From: Trachythela sp. YZ-2020
Taxonomy: Eukaryota > Cnidaria > Anthozoa > Malacalcyonacea > Clavulariidae
Assembly: GCA_016169945.1 (NCBI GenBank)
Contig: JADLSH010000064.1
Span: 110,001-174,000, forward strand
DNA: 64,000 bases
Direction: 5' to 3'
The stretch's first letter is position 1. Every line of letters starts with the position of its first letter. Made by a program: the position numbers and the translations under genes. The notes under the pieces are model-generated. The model did not search any database. It saw only the letters and a program-made list of their open reading frames with translations, and was not told where the DNA came from. Positions 47,580 through 60,404 of the stretch are shown in pieces.

Positions 47580-48900
47580 ACAAACAAACCAGTATTTAAA
47601 GAGAAATTCAACGCGAAAGTTGAGTGTTTATTACCGTCGTATCAAGACAACGATACGGTTGTGATTTCCTTTGTGTTTGGCTCATGAATTATTAATGAGT
47701 TTGAGAATGTCATACATAAATGATTGAGACTAGTATCTTTCTTTCCCGTGTCCATTGGAACATGTATTAATCATCGTCCAAATGAGCTTCAACGCTAAAA
47801 TTCTCACAACTATACATTCTGCACAGATTCCGGTAGTAAGATTCCAGGTTTATGTTAAAGTGTTGCATCAGCCATTATTTATATTAATGCGCAGCTAAGC
47901 AATTCTTGGTTTCACTTTACAAATATTTTATCAAGTGTAATATTTGTGTCTTATATATTCACTTTTTTGTCGAGAAGATGGACATTTTTTCTGTGAGATT
48001 GACGACAATCCCTTCACTCGTCAGGGAGGTGATGGAGCTTTATTTAAAAGCGAAAGACGAGGAGTCGAGGAGATAACCCACGCGTTATCGACACAGACTT
48101 TGATCGCAAGTCTAGCATCAGTTGGGTGCAAAATTGTGATCTCTTGATCGAAGCAATCTAACGAGCAATCTTACAAGCAAATCAATACTTATCAATGCCA
48201 AATCAAAACCTATAATACAAACGAGAATCTAGTATTTCTAAATATTAACAAGGAAGTAGGTCGCGATTTTGAGGTTGACCTTGGGAAATATAAAACAAAT
48301 GTCAACGAGACTAAAAATATGTCACAATCTTTACAATACAAAATCAAATGAACTTATATTAAAGACAAGAACGCATATGACTCGCCGTTCATGCATGCAT
48401 TTTATACGATGGTATAGTCTATAGATGTCAAATACTGATTACAAATATTAAAAGGGAAAATAAAGAATTCAAAAAAATTGTGATGTACGATTGAATAAAA
48501 TGTATTTGGCTGTCTACAGTGTTGACAACTTGACATACTTCCATTCAACCATGCAGTGTTTGCTGACTTTATATAATAGCTATATAATTTCATTTCAACA
48601 GTGTTATGAACCGCCGCGACATACATGCACAGCAATTACGCATGTACAGACCACGCTTGTCCTCCAGTTAGTCAATATAATGTGACATAGATTTTTTCCC
48701 TTTGAAAGTGAAACTTTGCACTATCCTTGGATCACTAGTTTCTTTTAGCTTCACTCTTCTTTTTATCATAATGTAGATTGTTGGATATTGGTTTCGAGTG
48801 TGGGTTCCGTTGCCCTGATTGTGGAATTGGTCCAGACAAAATTGTTTTAGGTGTATACCACTGAGCTAAATATATCTGGAAGACGTGCTGCTAATGTATG
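47580..48900. other. Gene-free stretch
   Basis: AT-rich, no recognised gene. A short open frame at 47944-48147 has no motif. Confidence 0.4.
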
Positions 48901-49300
48901 CCAGGCCGAAAAGTGAAGCCAAAAACATGGCGGATTTTGGCGTCAATTGACGCCATTGCCATGACGACTAGTCCCAAATGCCAATGGTAATTACCACTGA
49001 CCAGGCTCAATTATATTTTCACACCCGCTACAATATTCACATCCCCCTGGTTTAAAAAAAAAATTTAACCAGCTTTTGTCGTGAAATCTCGATGTTTTGG
49101 AGTTTTCGATATATTTTTTCAATTTATTTGAAGACGTACAAGTCGTACACGATATTTTCGTCCATGAAGGACAACAAACAAAGATTAGAACCTCGACAAA
49201 TGTGGGAAAAGACGTTGTTTGAACTTTGAAGCGATGCTGCAGTAGCCTGTAGCCAGTAGCTGACAGGTATATTTTATTACTTTCACCGTTCATATATACT
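48900..49300 (-). repeat. Dispersed repeat, copy 1
   Basis: Reverse complement contains GTCAGTGGTAATTACCATTG, then GCATTTGGGAC, matching 53398-53430 on the plus strand. Flanking GAAAATATAATTGAGCCT also has a counterpart near 53118. The open frames in both copies are diverged and lack a recognisable motif. Confidence 0.5.
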
Positions 49301-49309
49301 TCGACATAA

Positions 49310-50150
49310 CTATGGATATTTCGTGAAAAATGGCAAGACTAATGATAAAATATACTTTATTTGTTATAATTGTTTATAAGAAAACGGTCCCCTTGTACAG
49401 CATGAGTATTAAAAATAACCTATTTTAGCCATGAGTTTGCAGAACTAGTCAAACCACAATACCATATTAAGCTTTGTTTTTTCTCGATGATTCCCACAAA
49501 GCAAAGGGGTATTTTGTATAAAATACTGTAAAAATGTTAGAATTTCATATTTTTAATTTCATACTAGTTTGTCAGTTAGTTGTATCTTTGGGCTTAGAAA
49601 TATTTTTCTGTCAGCTGTTAAAATGGTGCCCTTAGGTTGGGGTGCCCCAATTCTTAAGATTCTTAGGTTGGGGATATTCTTCATTTACTACAACTGTTGT
49701 GATTGTATTTCCTACATTTTCTGATATGACTTTCCATCATGAACTAGTGAATGAATGAACGAACAACTTTATTTGAAGATGATAAAAATAACACATGACA
49801 GCAATACAGCTGAAAAACCTGTGGCCCTCATACAATATATACAAAGTTATAGATTATATCTACTTTATAACAACGATAAAGCTATTTAGAAAGAGAACTA
49901 TAGAAGAGATCTTATGATTATATATATATACATCTACAATTTACTGAAGCTTTTAACTGATCACATTAACTGTTCAAATCGGTCAATACCCTTATATGAG
50001 TCCAGGAAGTGGTTTTTTAGGGCAAACTTAAAAAAAAGTATCAGGAAAGAGGTATATGAAGAGTATCAGGGATAATTTCCCACAAGTGCATGCACCCACA
50101 GTCCTAGTGTATCAACAATCTTTTGTTCTCTTGCCAGTATATAACATGCT
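49310..50150. other. Gene-free stretch with a possible LINE-like tail
   Basis: 49748-49785 (GAATGAATGAACGAACAAC, then TTTATTTGAAG) resembles 17676-17700. The minus-strand frame near 50110-50060 reads TLGLWVHALVGNYP, possibly the end of a retroelement ORF, but it is too short to call. Confidence 0.3.
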
Positions 50151-50156
50151 TTACTC

Positions 50157-50241
50157 ATTTAACCACTGATTGTACCCTACCACGGAAGAGTAAAATCGTC
50201 TGGCTTTTGACAGAGTAAAATATTCCCAGACACCGGCAAAT
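50157..50241 (+). repeat. ~105-bp MITE family, partial copy
   Basis: ATTTAACCACTGATTGTACC, then GAGTAAAATCGTCTGGC and GACAGAGTAAAATATT. The right end is lost. Confidence 0.6.
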
Positions 50242-50279
50242 TCTTTTGTTAGCTCACTAACAGTGTTTTCAGTAATAAT

Positions 50280-50356
50280 AAGAATATAATATAATATAGT
50301 AATTAATATAATATAGTAATTATTATAATATAGTAATTGTAATATAGTAATTATTG
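50280..50356. repeat. AT minisatellite
   Basis: Repeating unit close to AATATAGTAATTATTAT, about four to five units. Confidence 0.8.
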
Positions 50357-50795
50357 TCATAGCAGGCTGAACTTCAAATATAGGTGTCTGCACTCAAAAT
50401 TTCCAGATGAAAGACAGATATGGATTTTGCAAAAAAACAAATAAATAGACAAATTTGAAAGCCGTAATAGCATGGACATATTTTCATATTTATTACTAGG
50501 GGAGTGCCAGAAGTTTTAGGGGGTGAGCTGGTGAGGTAACACAAAGCGTCACCAAACGTTGCGCTAAGCCCCCAATTAGGTCCAGGGGTGGAGCCGGTAA
50601 TAGGCAGCGGTAAACCGCCGGTAACCGCCTCTAATTGAAAACACTGCAGTAACTGGCAGTACCCTAGTACATATACAAAGGAAACATAAAGCCAGATTTC
50701 CATTGAATTACAACCACAAAATTTGGACCAGTTGCAATAGCAAACAGTCTATTTTTACAATTTTGCAACAAGGCAATTGTGATAATTACTATTTG

Positions 50796-51087
50796 AGCCA
50801 TTATTTGGCAGTACCCAACAACTGTAGAGTAAATTTAGCCTTTCTCACACCACCATTTTTGGGGTACTGCCTTCTCCAGATCAGATAATATAAGCACTGA
50901 AAATGTGATTTTCTATAAAACAGTGTAGTTGTAAGTATTTATAAGCATTGTGGTGTTAGATTTTTCACAGCATTTTTTAAAAACGTACCCCAAAAATGGC
51001 AGATTTGGGCCTTTGTGAGAAAGGCTAATTGTCTGGCATTGGACAGTTAAATACTAAAGTAGGGGTCATTGCCAAATAATAGGTTAA
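50796..51087 (+). repeat. ~105-bp MITE copy split by another MITE
   Basis: GCCATTATTTGGCAGTACCC...GAGTAAA at the left. TTGTCTGGCATTGGACAG...GCCAAATAATAGGTTAA resumes at 51031. The break falls exactly in the conserved GAGTAAAATCGTCTGG core. Confidence 0.85.
50832..51030. mobile_element. AATTAGCC-ended MITE, nested copy
   Basis: AATTTAGCCTTTCTCACACC with ACCATTTTTGGGGTAC, paired with GTACCCCAAAAATGGCAGA and TGTGAGAAAGGCTAATT. Smaller relative of 23360-23780. Confidence 0.8.
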
Positions 51088-51125
51088 CAAGAGACACTGC
51101 ATGGCAGATAGTTAACTGGTAGTAC

Positions 51126-51238
51126 TTAACCCATTAACTGGTAGTATCTTACCACAGACTAGTAAATATGTTTGTCGTTAGACATAGGAAAAAACTAAAA
51201 TAACGCACGTAGGCGCTTTCCCAGCTAATGCGTTAATG
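51126..51238 (+). repeat. ~105-bp MITE family copy
   Basis: TTAACCCATTAACTGGTAGT to CCCAGCTAATGCGTTAATGG, with core TTTGTCGTTAGACATAGG. Confidence 0.75.
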
Positions 51239-51239
51239 G

Positions 51240-53079
51240 AACTCTGGCTTGACTAACAGAACAAATCAGTAAGTCACAGTAATTTATAAATATATATTTG
51301 TAACAAAAGGAGGACAAATTCATTTTAGCAACAAACAATCAAAAACAATTAAATAAGTTACTTCTTCCTGGGATTTTGCAAAAAAAACCCATGGGATTTG
51401 ACATTTTTGATTGAGTGAGTATCAAATTCCCCATATGCAGGTCAAAAATCTCTATGAAGTTGGAAAGAGACCTCAGTGGCGAGTCACTACTCACTTGCAT
51501 TGCATCAGCTGATTGATATGCAATACTACGCATGGTGTCAAATTCCCTTCGTTTGTCCCTCCCCTTGGACTTAGCATTGACAGGTGCATGAAAGGTTAAG
51601 ACAATCAGAGCAAAATATGTAAAGTTACTGTAAAGTTGTCATTACATTGTTATGCCAATACTTTTAAATATTATTCGATATTTCATTTATATACATTTCT
51701 ATCTGTACTAGTGTGAAATTGTTCCATAAATATATAGGTTTTAATAGAGACAGACCAATCGGAACAGACTTGTCCAACAATCGGAAAGGCAATGAAAGCA
51801 TGTGCCACATATCCAGCATACTATTACTACATATTGAAATTATAAAATGTTATTAGGTGCTAAAACATATGGGCTCATGCAAAATTGGGAAAAATATATT
51901 GTATTGGTGGGTTTAACCACATGTTACAGGGCAGCAGATGGTGGTCAACAGCAACTTAAGAAATGTTGGCACTTATAGGAGCAAGAAAATTAAACTACAT
52001 CTCTCAATTTTATATATTTGCTTTCAAATGCAAGACTACTATGTACAATGAAAACAATTATTATTATTTTTTCACTTTGATAAATGCAGATTGACCCCCA
52101 TTTGCTGCATTGTAATGCTCAGTGAAACCCACCTCCACTGTGGATTCAAAATTCTCTATAAATTCAAACAGTACAACATTATGACTTGAATAAAGAAGTA
52201 ATAGTACTTATGTGATGTACAGTCTGATGTACAGGTAAACTGGCCCCAAAGGCCACATTTGTGACAACGACCTAAAATTCAAATGAAGTAAAAATATTTT
52301 TTAATATTCAGAGGTTTGGGTGGGTGTGTGTATTCATAAAATTTTAGTGGATGCTGTCCATCCATAGCTTACATTTTCAATTTTTATTACTGAAAATATG
52401 TAACATATTTCAATTCCAATAAACTCCCTGCTTCTATTTCAGGGTCTTGCAATTTTACTAAACCTAACCCTTTCTCCTTTTAGGGGTTTTACTTTTCTTG
52501 AGTCATTCAACCATGTGAACCATTGAACCAACAAAATGAACCATTGAAGCATAATGGATCCATACAGTATTGGGTTAAACTCTATCATTAATTAAAGCCA
52601 CATTAATGTAGCCTACTTTATTATTTTACTCAATTTAATGCCAGACAATTTAACTTATCAAGGAGAAAGTGTTGGGCATAAAAGCAAAATTATGCATTTA
52701 AAAGACCAAAAGCACGAACCTGAGATTTCTGAGATATTGTTGACACAGCATCTGGCAGCAGCATTCTTTGCCCAACATGTTGCATCATGTCCACACTGAA
52801 ATGTTCTGAGCAAAGATGACTTCCTTTCGTCTGAAATATACTCAACTACTGCTTTACGCAATTAGGTCCTATCCAGCCTATCTAGGCTACTACTGCACAG
52901 AAATACCAAAAAAATATGGAAATGAAAAAACTATTATATACAGCTAGAAATATTGCTGCTATAAACAAACCGAAAATTTTGCCTGACTATACAAAACATT
53001 AGCTAAATTTTCTCAAAGAAAAGGGATAGCTATAGGCTTATACGCTTTATATATACATGGCAATTTTTTGTTTAAAAAC
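51240..53079. other. Gene-free AT-rich stretch
   Basis: No recognised gene. An inverted MITE remnant (ACTCAATTTAATGCCAGACA at about 52628) is the only repeat seen. Confidence 0.4.
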
Positions 53080-53480
53080 GTTTTTTTACGCCATTTCTGC
53101 TTGTACAATTTACACTATGTGAAAATTAAAATTGAGCCTTTGTGTCACAGATTAAAGAGTTAGATCATTATAAATCTGTGTTTGTGTACAGGCCTGCAGT
53201 AAAAACTACAAAGTATAAAGGAGTTTCATGGATGCTTACCGGTGAGAAGAAATATTGTTGCAGCCAAATGCGCAGCAAAAAGGCATTTTTCTCTCGTCGT
53301 TGTTGGATAAACAACAAAGCCGGGAAAAAAATAATTAAAATATTGGTGCAAAAACCAGGGGGGGGCAAAACTTTGTTTGAAGCTTAGGATCGCGGTTTGT
53401 CAGTGGTAATTACCATGGCCATTTGGGACCAATTGGCGTCAGCAAATGCCTAAATCCGCAGGTGAGTGGCACCTCTTAGA
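53080..53480 (+). repeat. Dispersed repeat, copy 2
   Basis: Contains GTCAGTGGTAATTACCATGG and CCATTTGGGACCAATTGGCG, matching the inverted 48900-49300 copy. An open frame at 53142-53387 (81 codons, Cys/Lys/Arg-rich, ending PGGGKTLFEA) is unconvincing as a gene. Confidence 0.5.
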
Positions 53481-53484
53481 AGAT

Positions 53485-54585
53485 GCCATTTCATTGGCTG
53501 ATGAAAATTCAGCAGTGGTCTTGGTTGTCTCCAATCAGAGCAACGCAATTTAATCACGTGGCTTACTTAATTTTATATTTTTATTTTCGTAGTACCGGTA
53601 GTTATTCTAAAATAATAAACGAGCTAGCTTTTTACTGAGCTTTGTACGATTTATATATGATCAAGTGAAGACTATGAAGATATATGAAGATATGCGAAGA
53701 TATGAAGATATATGAAGATTAAAAGAGCGGTAAATTATAAACGGAATTTTTGCGCTCACATAAATGGTAAGTGATGTATGAATTACTAACGATATAGACT
53801 GTTGAAACGTATTTTAAAAATACTAATAAAGATAAAAAATCCATGTAAAATTAGTCTGTATTTAATAAAAGTATCAAAAATCCTTGTAAAATTACTTGAC
53901 AAATCTTATACTGTAAAATTCATAATAATTAATTATCTATAAAAATATACGATAAAAATGAAGGAAGATCCTCAAAATTTGAAAGAGTATGACATCAGTG
54001 GACGGAATCGACATTTCCTCATAAATATGTGATCTAAATTTATATAAAAGTATACGTTCTGATAACTGCTCTGGTGCGAGCCCGAATATAATTGCGTTTT
54101 ATGTTCAACAAAACAACTGGGAATTGTTGTTATATTTAGTACAAAATAACCCGGACTTTCAAAAATCCAATATTTCAGTATCGTACACTTTTTAGGAATG
54201 ATTTACCCCTGGACAATAGCTTTTCCGCTGTCAAGATCAGATTAAGCAAACATGCAGGCAATAGCAGTCGTCGAATTTGTCGCCGACTTTATGCGATTAA
54301 TAGGCAATGGTCATGCATAAATTAGAGTCGGATCCTGTAATCCATGTTAGGCTATATATAGGAATAAAATAGGAATAGCTGTATTGAACTTGCTTGTGGC
54401 TATGGATTTTATACTTTTTAATAACCAAATTTATTTGGAGTATCTAAATATAGATATTACCACAACCACTGACAGACTGCACTTATGAAATAAACATCGT
54501 GTGAAGATGGAGATCTGATTGGTCCCCGTGAAATAGTTGCATGATACTATACCTCAGACCAAGCCAAACCATATTATTTAATACC
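53485..54585. other. Gene-free AT-rich stretch
   Basis: Short GAAGATATAT repeats at 53672-53722; otherwise nothing recognised. Confidence 0.45.
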
Positions 54586-54588
54586 GAT

Positions 54589-55321
54589 ATTTATTATATG
54601 GCAAGCATTTGTTTTGGTGTATCGCGCAATTTGATAGGCTGCTGACGAGGCAGGATTTTCCGTATTGCCCACGGGCAATACGGTATTCTTATTGCCCTGC
54701 GACGACTTGAACACATTTCAAACCAATAAAAGCATAAAAAAATCCTTAAAAATAATTTAAAACAAAGAAAAATAAACGGAAAATACGGAAAAGGGATAAC
54801 TACAAGGGATAAAATCAAGTTTTGTTGGCTCAAGCCGAAATATTAAGGTAAATTTTACGATGTTTTTAACTAAAACAGTCAAGAATATTTTTGTTTTTTC
54901 GAACATGCAAAGTTGTTGATTCGATAGCTCAATATCACTATATTTTCTATTAATTTTATATTTTATTCGATAAATGGTACTGTAGAGTAGTTTTACTAAG
55001 CTAAGACTAGATAAATATGTAAAAAACTAAGACAAATTTGTATCATTGAAATTATTTTGACATTTGAAAATGACCGGCTTTGAGTTTCGGACTTTGTAGT
55101 TTGCCCTCGCGTGACCAATTTTTGGCAAAATGAATTGTTTTTTGTTGTCTGAGATGCCATATAATAAACAACTTAGTAACTTCGACTCTTCGGTCTGTAC
55201 GGTAAAATATCAAGCCTCGGTCTTGCTGGATTGACCTCGCTATCGCTCGGTCAATACAGCAAGACCTCAGCTTGATATTTTACCGTACAGACCTCACGCT
55301 CAGTTAGTAAGTAGTTAGTAT
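54589..55321. mobile_element. TTTATTATATGGCA-ended element with terminal hairpin, second copy
   Basis: Left TTTATTATATGGCAAGCATT, inner GCGCAATTTGATAGGCTGC. Right GATGCCATATAATAAACAAC, followed by a hairpin in which GTACGGTAAAATATCAAGCC pairs with GCTTGATATTTTACCGTAC, with a second inner palindrome (ACCTCGCTATCGCTCGGTC). Same plan as 29576-31146. Confidence 0.6.
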
Positions 55322-55615
55322 TTGCAGAAGATGGCTGTTAATTTGAGGATTTATAGAACAAGGCAAAATGTGGTTTAAAATTTACTGCGAGAAGACTTTA
55401 AACTATTATAAAGATGCGAAGACTTGCACGCTTTAAAACATTTGCACGATCAATGCAAATATAAACGGTAAATAAATTCCATTGATATTTCGACGTTAAA
55501 ACAAGATTTTTTATCTATATATATAAGGATTAAGGGTACGTAAACTAGAAGATAGGCGGTATCAAATGCTGAATGTATATGCAATTTTTAATAAAAGTAT
55601 AAAACACACTATAAC

Positions 55616-57258
55616 AATTGACCTTTTCGGCACTAAAAACACGTGCAGCGCCACGTAACAAAAAATGTAAACAAACACCATGAGTTCGAACATTTGTACA
55701 AGCTCGTACTATATGTTCGAACAACAGCTTGCACGCGATCGCGCTATAAAGTTTTAAAATAAAAGCATTTTGGGAATCTTGGTCAAATTTTCAGCCACTA
55801 CTAGTAAACAATGAAAAGTGGTTTCGAAGGCATTGATTTTAAAACGACGACTGTCGTGGAAATAAATAAATATTTAGTTGAAGTGGAGTTAGCGTAAATG
55901 GCTAAGTCTATAACAAACAAGTATTAATATAAAAAGCTTGATGGGCAACAACTCGAGCGAAGAAAGACGTTATGGCAAATTAATAATTCATGATACGGAA
56001 ATTGAAAACCGATTCAAAATGAAAGTCGACTCGCCGCCATTCGGACTATACGATATATTCAATCACTTGATTTGCCAATCGACCAACTAACGACAAACAA
56101 GGCCTTGCCGCATACAAGTCTTTCGATGACTACAGACTGTTTGAAGAGTAGTATGTAGAATCGTTGTTAAAAATCACGCTAAAGATGAAGGTCTACATGT
56201 GCTGTTCTTTGCGTGGTGGAAATCTGTCGCGCGTTTCTCTCACATCAATGTCACTATTTTGCGCATAAGTGTGTTTTCTTTTTCTTTTTTAATGAGATGG
56301 TAACTTTTCTTTCTCTATCACCAACTCTAGGACTTCGCATGGTTGCGTGCTTGAGGTCGGCTTCTTTAACCACAAACAGGGACCGCTTGTTGCGCTATTA
56401 TTATTGCCACGAGTATTTAAAAGTTATTCGAGCGAATACATTGCTGCAGATATGTGCTTACATCCACCGTCACGACCACCTTTACATATACACTTCGCAT
56501 TTAGAATGCTGCCTCTGTTTGCGCCTTTTCTCTCCACGATGACCACGGTGAAATACAGGTCGTAAAAGTCTCTCCTGTCATCGGTTTTAATCTTCATGGC
56601 TGGTCTCACTTTCCCAACATAAACATGTAGACCTTCATTCTTTAACGTGATTGTTAACAACGACTCTACATACCCCTCTTCAGACAGTCTGTAGTCATCG
56701 AAAGACTCAGTTGTATGTGGCAATGTCTTGTTTGTCGTAGTTGGTCGATTGGCAACTCAAGTGATTGAATATATCGTATAGTCCTAACGGCGGCGAGTCG
56801 ATAAAGTTCTTCACGACTTTCATTTTGAATGGGTTCAATTTCCATATCATGAATGATTAATTTCCATCACGTCTTTCTTCGCTCGAGTTGTTGCCCATCG
56901 AGCTTTCAAAAGTCGGCAATCGCATTTTTTGAACTGAAAACACGATTTCTATTAATACTGGTTTGTCATAGCCATTTACGCTAACTCCACGTTCAACTAA
57001 ATATTTATTTATTTCCATGACAGTCATCGTTTTAAAATCCATGTCTTCGAAACCAATTTTCATTGTTTACTAGTAATGGTTAAAAATTTGACCAAGATTC
57101 TCAAAATGCTTTTATTTTAAAACTTTATAGCGTGATCGCGTGCAAGCTGTTGTTCGAACATATAATACGAGCTTGTACAAATGTCCGAACTCGTGGTGTT
57201 TGTTTACATTTTTTGTCACGTGGCGCTACACGTGTTTTTAGTGCCGAAAAGGTCAATT
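55616..57258. repeat. Large fold-back: inverted duplication around a SAP-SWIM pseudogene
   Basis: Left arm 55616-56197 and right arm 56626-57258 are inverted copies with many substitutions and small indels. Outer ends ATTGACCTTTTCGGCACTAA / TTAGTGCCGAAAAGGTCAAT; inner ends GAAGGTCTACATGT / ACATGTAGACCTTC. The 430-bp spacer carries the continuation of the coding sequence of the right arm only, so the left arm is a truncated copy. Confidence 0.8.
56291..57063 (-). pseudogene. SAP and SWIM zinc-finger protein pseudogene
   Basis: From ATG 57063: MDFKTMTVMEINKYLVERGV, then NGYDKPVLIEIV, a SAP-type helix-loop-helix DNA-binding motif, ending at a TAA after EERRDGN. In other frames follow SPPLGLYDIFNHLSCQ and, from 56723, a segment with GLHVYVGKVRPAMKIK and the SWIM finger CICKGGRDGGCKHIS (C-x-C...C-x-H). 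After an in-frame TAA at 56424-56426 the same frame continues ATSGPCLWLKKPTSSTQPCE to about 56291, beyond the right arm into the spacer. I recall SAP-SWIM proteins, often with a YqaJ-type nuclease domain, as repeated in cnidarian genomes. No nuclease part is present here. At least two frameshifts and one stop. Confidence 0.7.
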
Positions 57259-57271
57259 ATATTATTTATGC

Positions 57272-57376
57272 AGCGTATGTGGTACAACACGGTGACATGC
57301 ATCAACGCATCTAGACATGCGCAAAGTGTCATGGAGCCAGAGTGCTCAAACGACCACAAGGGAAGAGAGCTTTGCA
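57272..57376 (+). repeat. Direct repeat, copy 1
   Basis: GTGGTACAACACGGTGACAT...CATCTAGACATGCGCAAAGT...CAGAGTGCTCAAACGACCAC...GAGCTTTGCATTAT. Matches 57549-57653. Confidence 0.85.
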
Positions 57377-57419
57377 TTATCGCTAGTAGACACCCATTAG
57401 CTTTGCCAGAGTACTCAAC

Positions 57420-57500
57420 AACATATATATATATAGTACAATATGCAGACATGCATGTTTCGGCGTCCAACGCCTCGTCAGTGCAGCTTGATATACGTCT
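57420..57500 (+). repeat. Short segment like a Penelope terminal repeat
   Basis: GTTTCGGCGTCCAACGCC followed by TCGTCAGTGCAGC. This motif type is one I associate with terminal regions of Penelope-like elements. No coding remnant is adjacent. Confidence 0.3.
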
Positions 57501-57548
57501 ATACACGAGATGTCAACCGTATTTATACACATGAGCTTACTCTCGCAA

Positions 57549-57653
57549 GCGCATGTGGTACGACACGGTAACATCAACGCATCTAGACATGCGCAAAGTG
57601 CCATTGAGCCAGAGTGCTCAAACGACCACAAGGGAAGTGAGCTTTGCATTATA
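57549..57653 (+). repeat. Direct repeat, copy 2
   Basis: About 105 bp, matching 57272-57376 with a few substitutions and a short deletion (ACATGCATCAACGC versus ACATCAACGC). The intervening 170 bp holds the Penelope-terminus-like motif. Confidence 0.85.
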
Positions 57654-57699
57654 TATATATTGCATATAATTTCAACTACGAACATTACTGTATTAAGTA

Positions 57700-60400
57700 T
57701 ATAATTTATAAACTACCTCTCTTCTCCGCAGAGGCACTGAACAATTATAATTATGTATTTTCACTAAATATTTAGCAGATATATTTAGATGAAATTGCGA
57801 GTAAATTGAGGTCGTTGAATGACAGTAAATATAGAATATACATTTTTGGTACGTTTCGTTACTGAAACAATTATTTTATCATTAATTTGCGGAACGGCTG
57901 TACCATACAACTTGAAAGATTATAAGATATATATATGCTCACAATGATTCCTTACAGATGAAACAGCCTATTGCAGAGAAGTTTTGAGGTAAGCGAAAAT
58001 CTATAATTTGCTCTAACTATATGTTGTCGAGCACTCTTTGCGTTTCGTAGACCTATAAACCTACACGTATATATAGCTATATTATAAATGGATATTTTAA
58101 ATTTATATTGAAGAAACATGTGTATCTAATGATCATATGAGGATATGAAACAAGCCAGGAGAGCCTGAATTGAAGCAGCCAAATTTAAATACTATACAGT
58201 CAGGTGATAATAAAGATTCAAGTGGGCAAAGACAGATCTTTCCCAACCTGTTTGATGAGATAACGTGTGTTGACGAGCGTCATGGCTGTTTTTAAAATAT
58301 ATTTGTAAAACAAGTCAGATATAAACAATATACCAATATGAACACTATTATTGGTACATTCCATGCTTATGGCACATTCCTTACTCACATAACTTGCAAG
58401 TAATGCAGTAGTCAATCGAAACCCCTGACCCCCGGGAGTATGCGGGGATATTAACATTTCCCAAGTGTTAAAATCCTGGCCTTAAAATATTGTCCATTTG
58501 TTAAAATGCCGGGTGTTGGGATTTAATGAGACATTTCATATTTATGCCTTCCGGAAAAACTTTACATGCAGAAACCAGATTGTTTTAAAGTTTTAAAAAT
58601 ATGTTGAGTATTAATTTTTCTGAGTGGACATATTATATTCACTGACCAAAAAATATTTCTAGTCTTTGAACATCTCCATTCTGACTGTGTTTCATCTATT
58701 ATTCATTTGAATGTATTTTTGCATCAAATTATTTGACTTATATATCTACTAAAATTTTCTTACAACAACCTACTGATCTTGATTATTGTATTTTACCACC
58801 CTCTCCTTGCTGTCTAACTCAATTCAATTTAATTTTTAATTACAAATCGTCCGTATAGGTTTCTTTCAATATATTGATTTGGTTGAATATTTTCTTCCAG
58901 ACGACGTTTTGCCCCAGAACAATACATGTAGCCTCATTTTGGTAGAAATCCATAAGGAAGTTGAAGACATGTGCTTCTTAGCCTCTTAATGTTTTTCCTG
59001 TTATTTTCAGATTCCTGCATGCTGGTGGAAATGGTATTTGCTTGCTCGCAGAGGTTAATGTTATGGAAGGCACAAAGTGGTGATTTATGGGGGTTTCTGG
59101 ATGAATGAAACCGATCACCTAAAATGAAATGGCGTTGTGACCCTGTTACTGGATGCTCCCCAAAACTCAGATCTTTTTCAGGCTTCTTGTTTTCGTCAAG
59201 AGCTCGGAATTCACAGGTAACAATATCTGCAACATTGAGATTCTACATGACAATACAGAAAAAGCAGACTAAATGTTGTTACAGGGTCTTCCAAAAAGGG
59301 TGGCCCCAATATATTTTGTGGTGTTGCTAAATAAGAGCACCAGAATGCTTATTGCATTCATTCATTCAAGAAAGTTTTGGTAAATATCATGCTGTTCATG
59401 GAGCATGCAGCTCTAGTAAAAATGTTCATACGTTACTTGGTGACTTGTCTAAGGTAGGTTTTTCAAAACACCCACAGTTTTCGCCCCACAAAGTCTCAAA
59501 CCACATGCAGAATCACATATGAACGTTGTTGGCAGGGCCGTATCTACGGGGGGGGTTTGGGGGGGTGTCACACCCCCTCATAAATCGTATTTGGAGATTT
59601 AGTCGGCAGAAGCGAGATTTGAGTCGGCACAACAAGTACAAAACTTACTTTCAAGTTTTTACAGTCGGAGTCCAACTAAACCCCACCCCCGGGAAAAATT
59701 TTAGTTGTTGGTGGGTACTTTAATGACAATAGAGATCTGCAGCATCACGAACAGATTCTGTTAGTGTTAGCAACTTGGAGGAAACTGTACACTATCAGAA
59801 AAACTAAAAAAAATAATCAAACTTGGGCTGTAATTAACAAATTGCAATTTCAATTTTTACTCTCGCTTCACCTTATTCTTGAAAAAATAGATATATTTTG
59901 GTTTTACACGTTCCAGTAGCTATATTAAACGAGGGTGTTTCATTTGGCAATTGCCAAGACAATATTCAAAATGTTTAAATGTGTTACTCGTGTAGTACTA
60001 AAATGTGGTCACATTAAAATGTCACGCTTATGATTAACCCATGTGCATTGCATTCAGCACATGAAAAGTTAGACGTTTGAACTGGATCTTACATGACTTA
60101 CATTTTAATATGGGTCTCCAGTGAAGCATGAGTAAAGTGCACACCCGTATGAATTCAATCTAGATGATGGTGTTATATGATGTTTTGTGATTCAATATTG
60201 AATTTTATGTTTTTATTTTATTTCATGATATGGGCATAAACCAACAAGCATAGAGGAATACAATGACTGAAATCAGCAGTGACTACAAAAGTAAATATTT
60301 AAAAATCATAAGTATAAGCTGATGTAACACACTGTCAATATATATTTCCATAAATTAGTTGAATTCTGATTTACATACAGAACAAATATTTCACATCGTC
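57700..60400. other. Gene-free stretch
   Basis: AT-rich with no recognised gene. A G/C-rich patch at 59545-59575 (GGGGGGGGTTTGGGGGGGTG) followed by CCCCACCCCCGGG at 59680 resembles other G/C-rich patches at 3563 and 29690 but could not be aligned as a family by eye. Confidence 0.4.
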
Positions 60401-60404
60401 GAAC

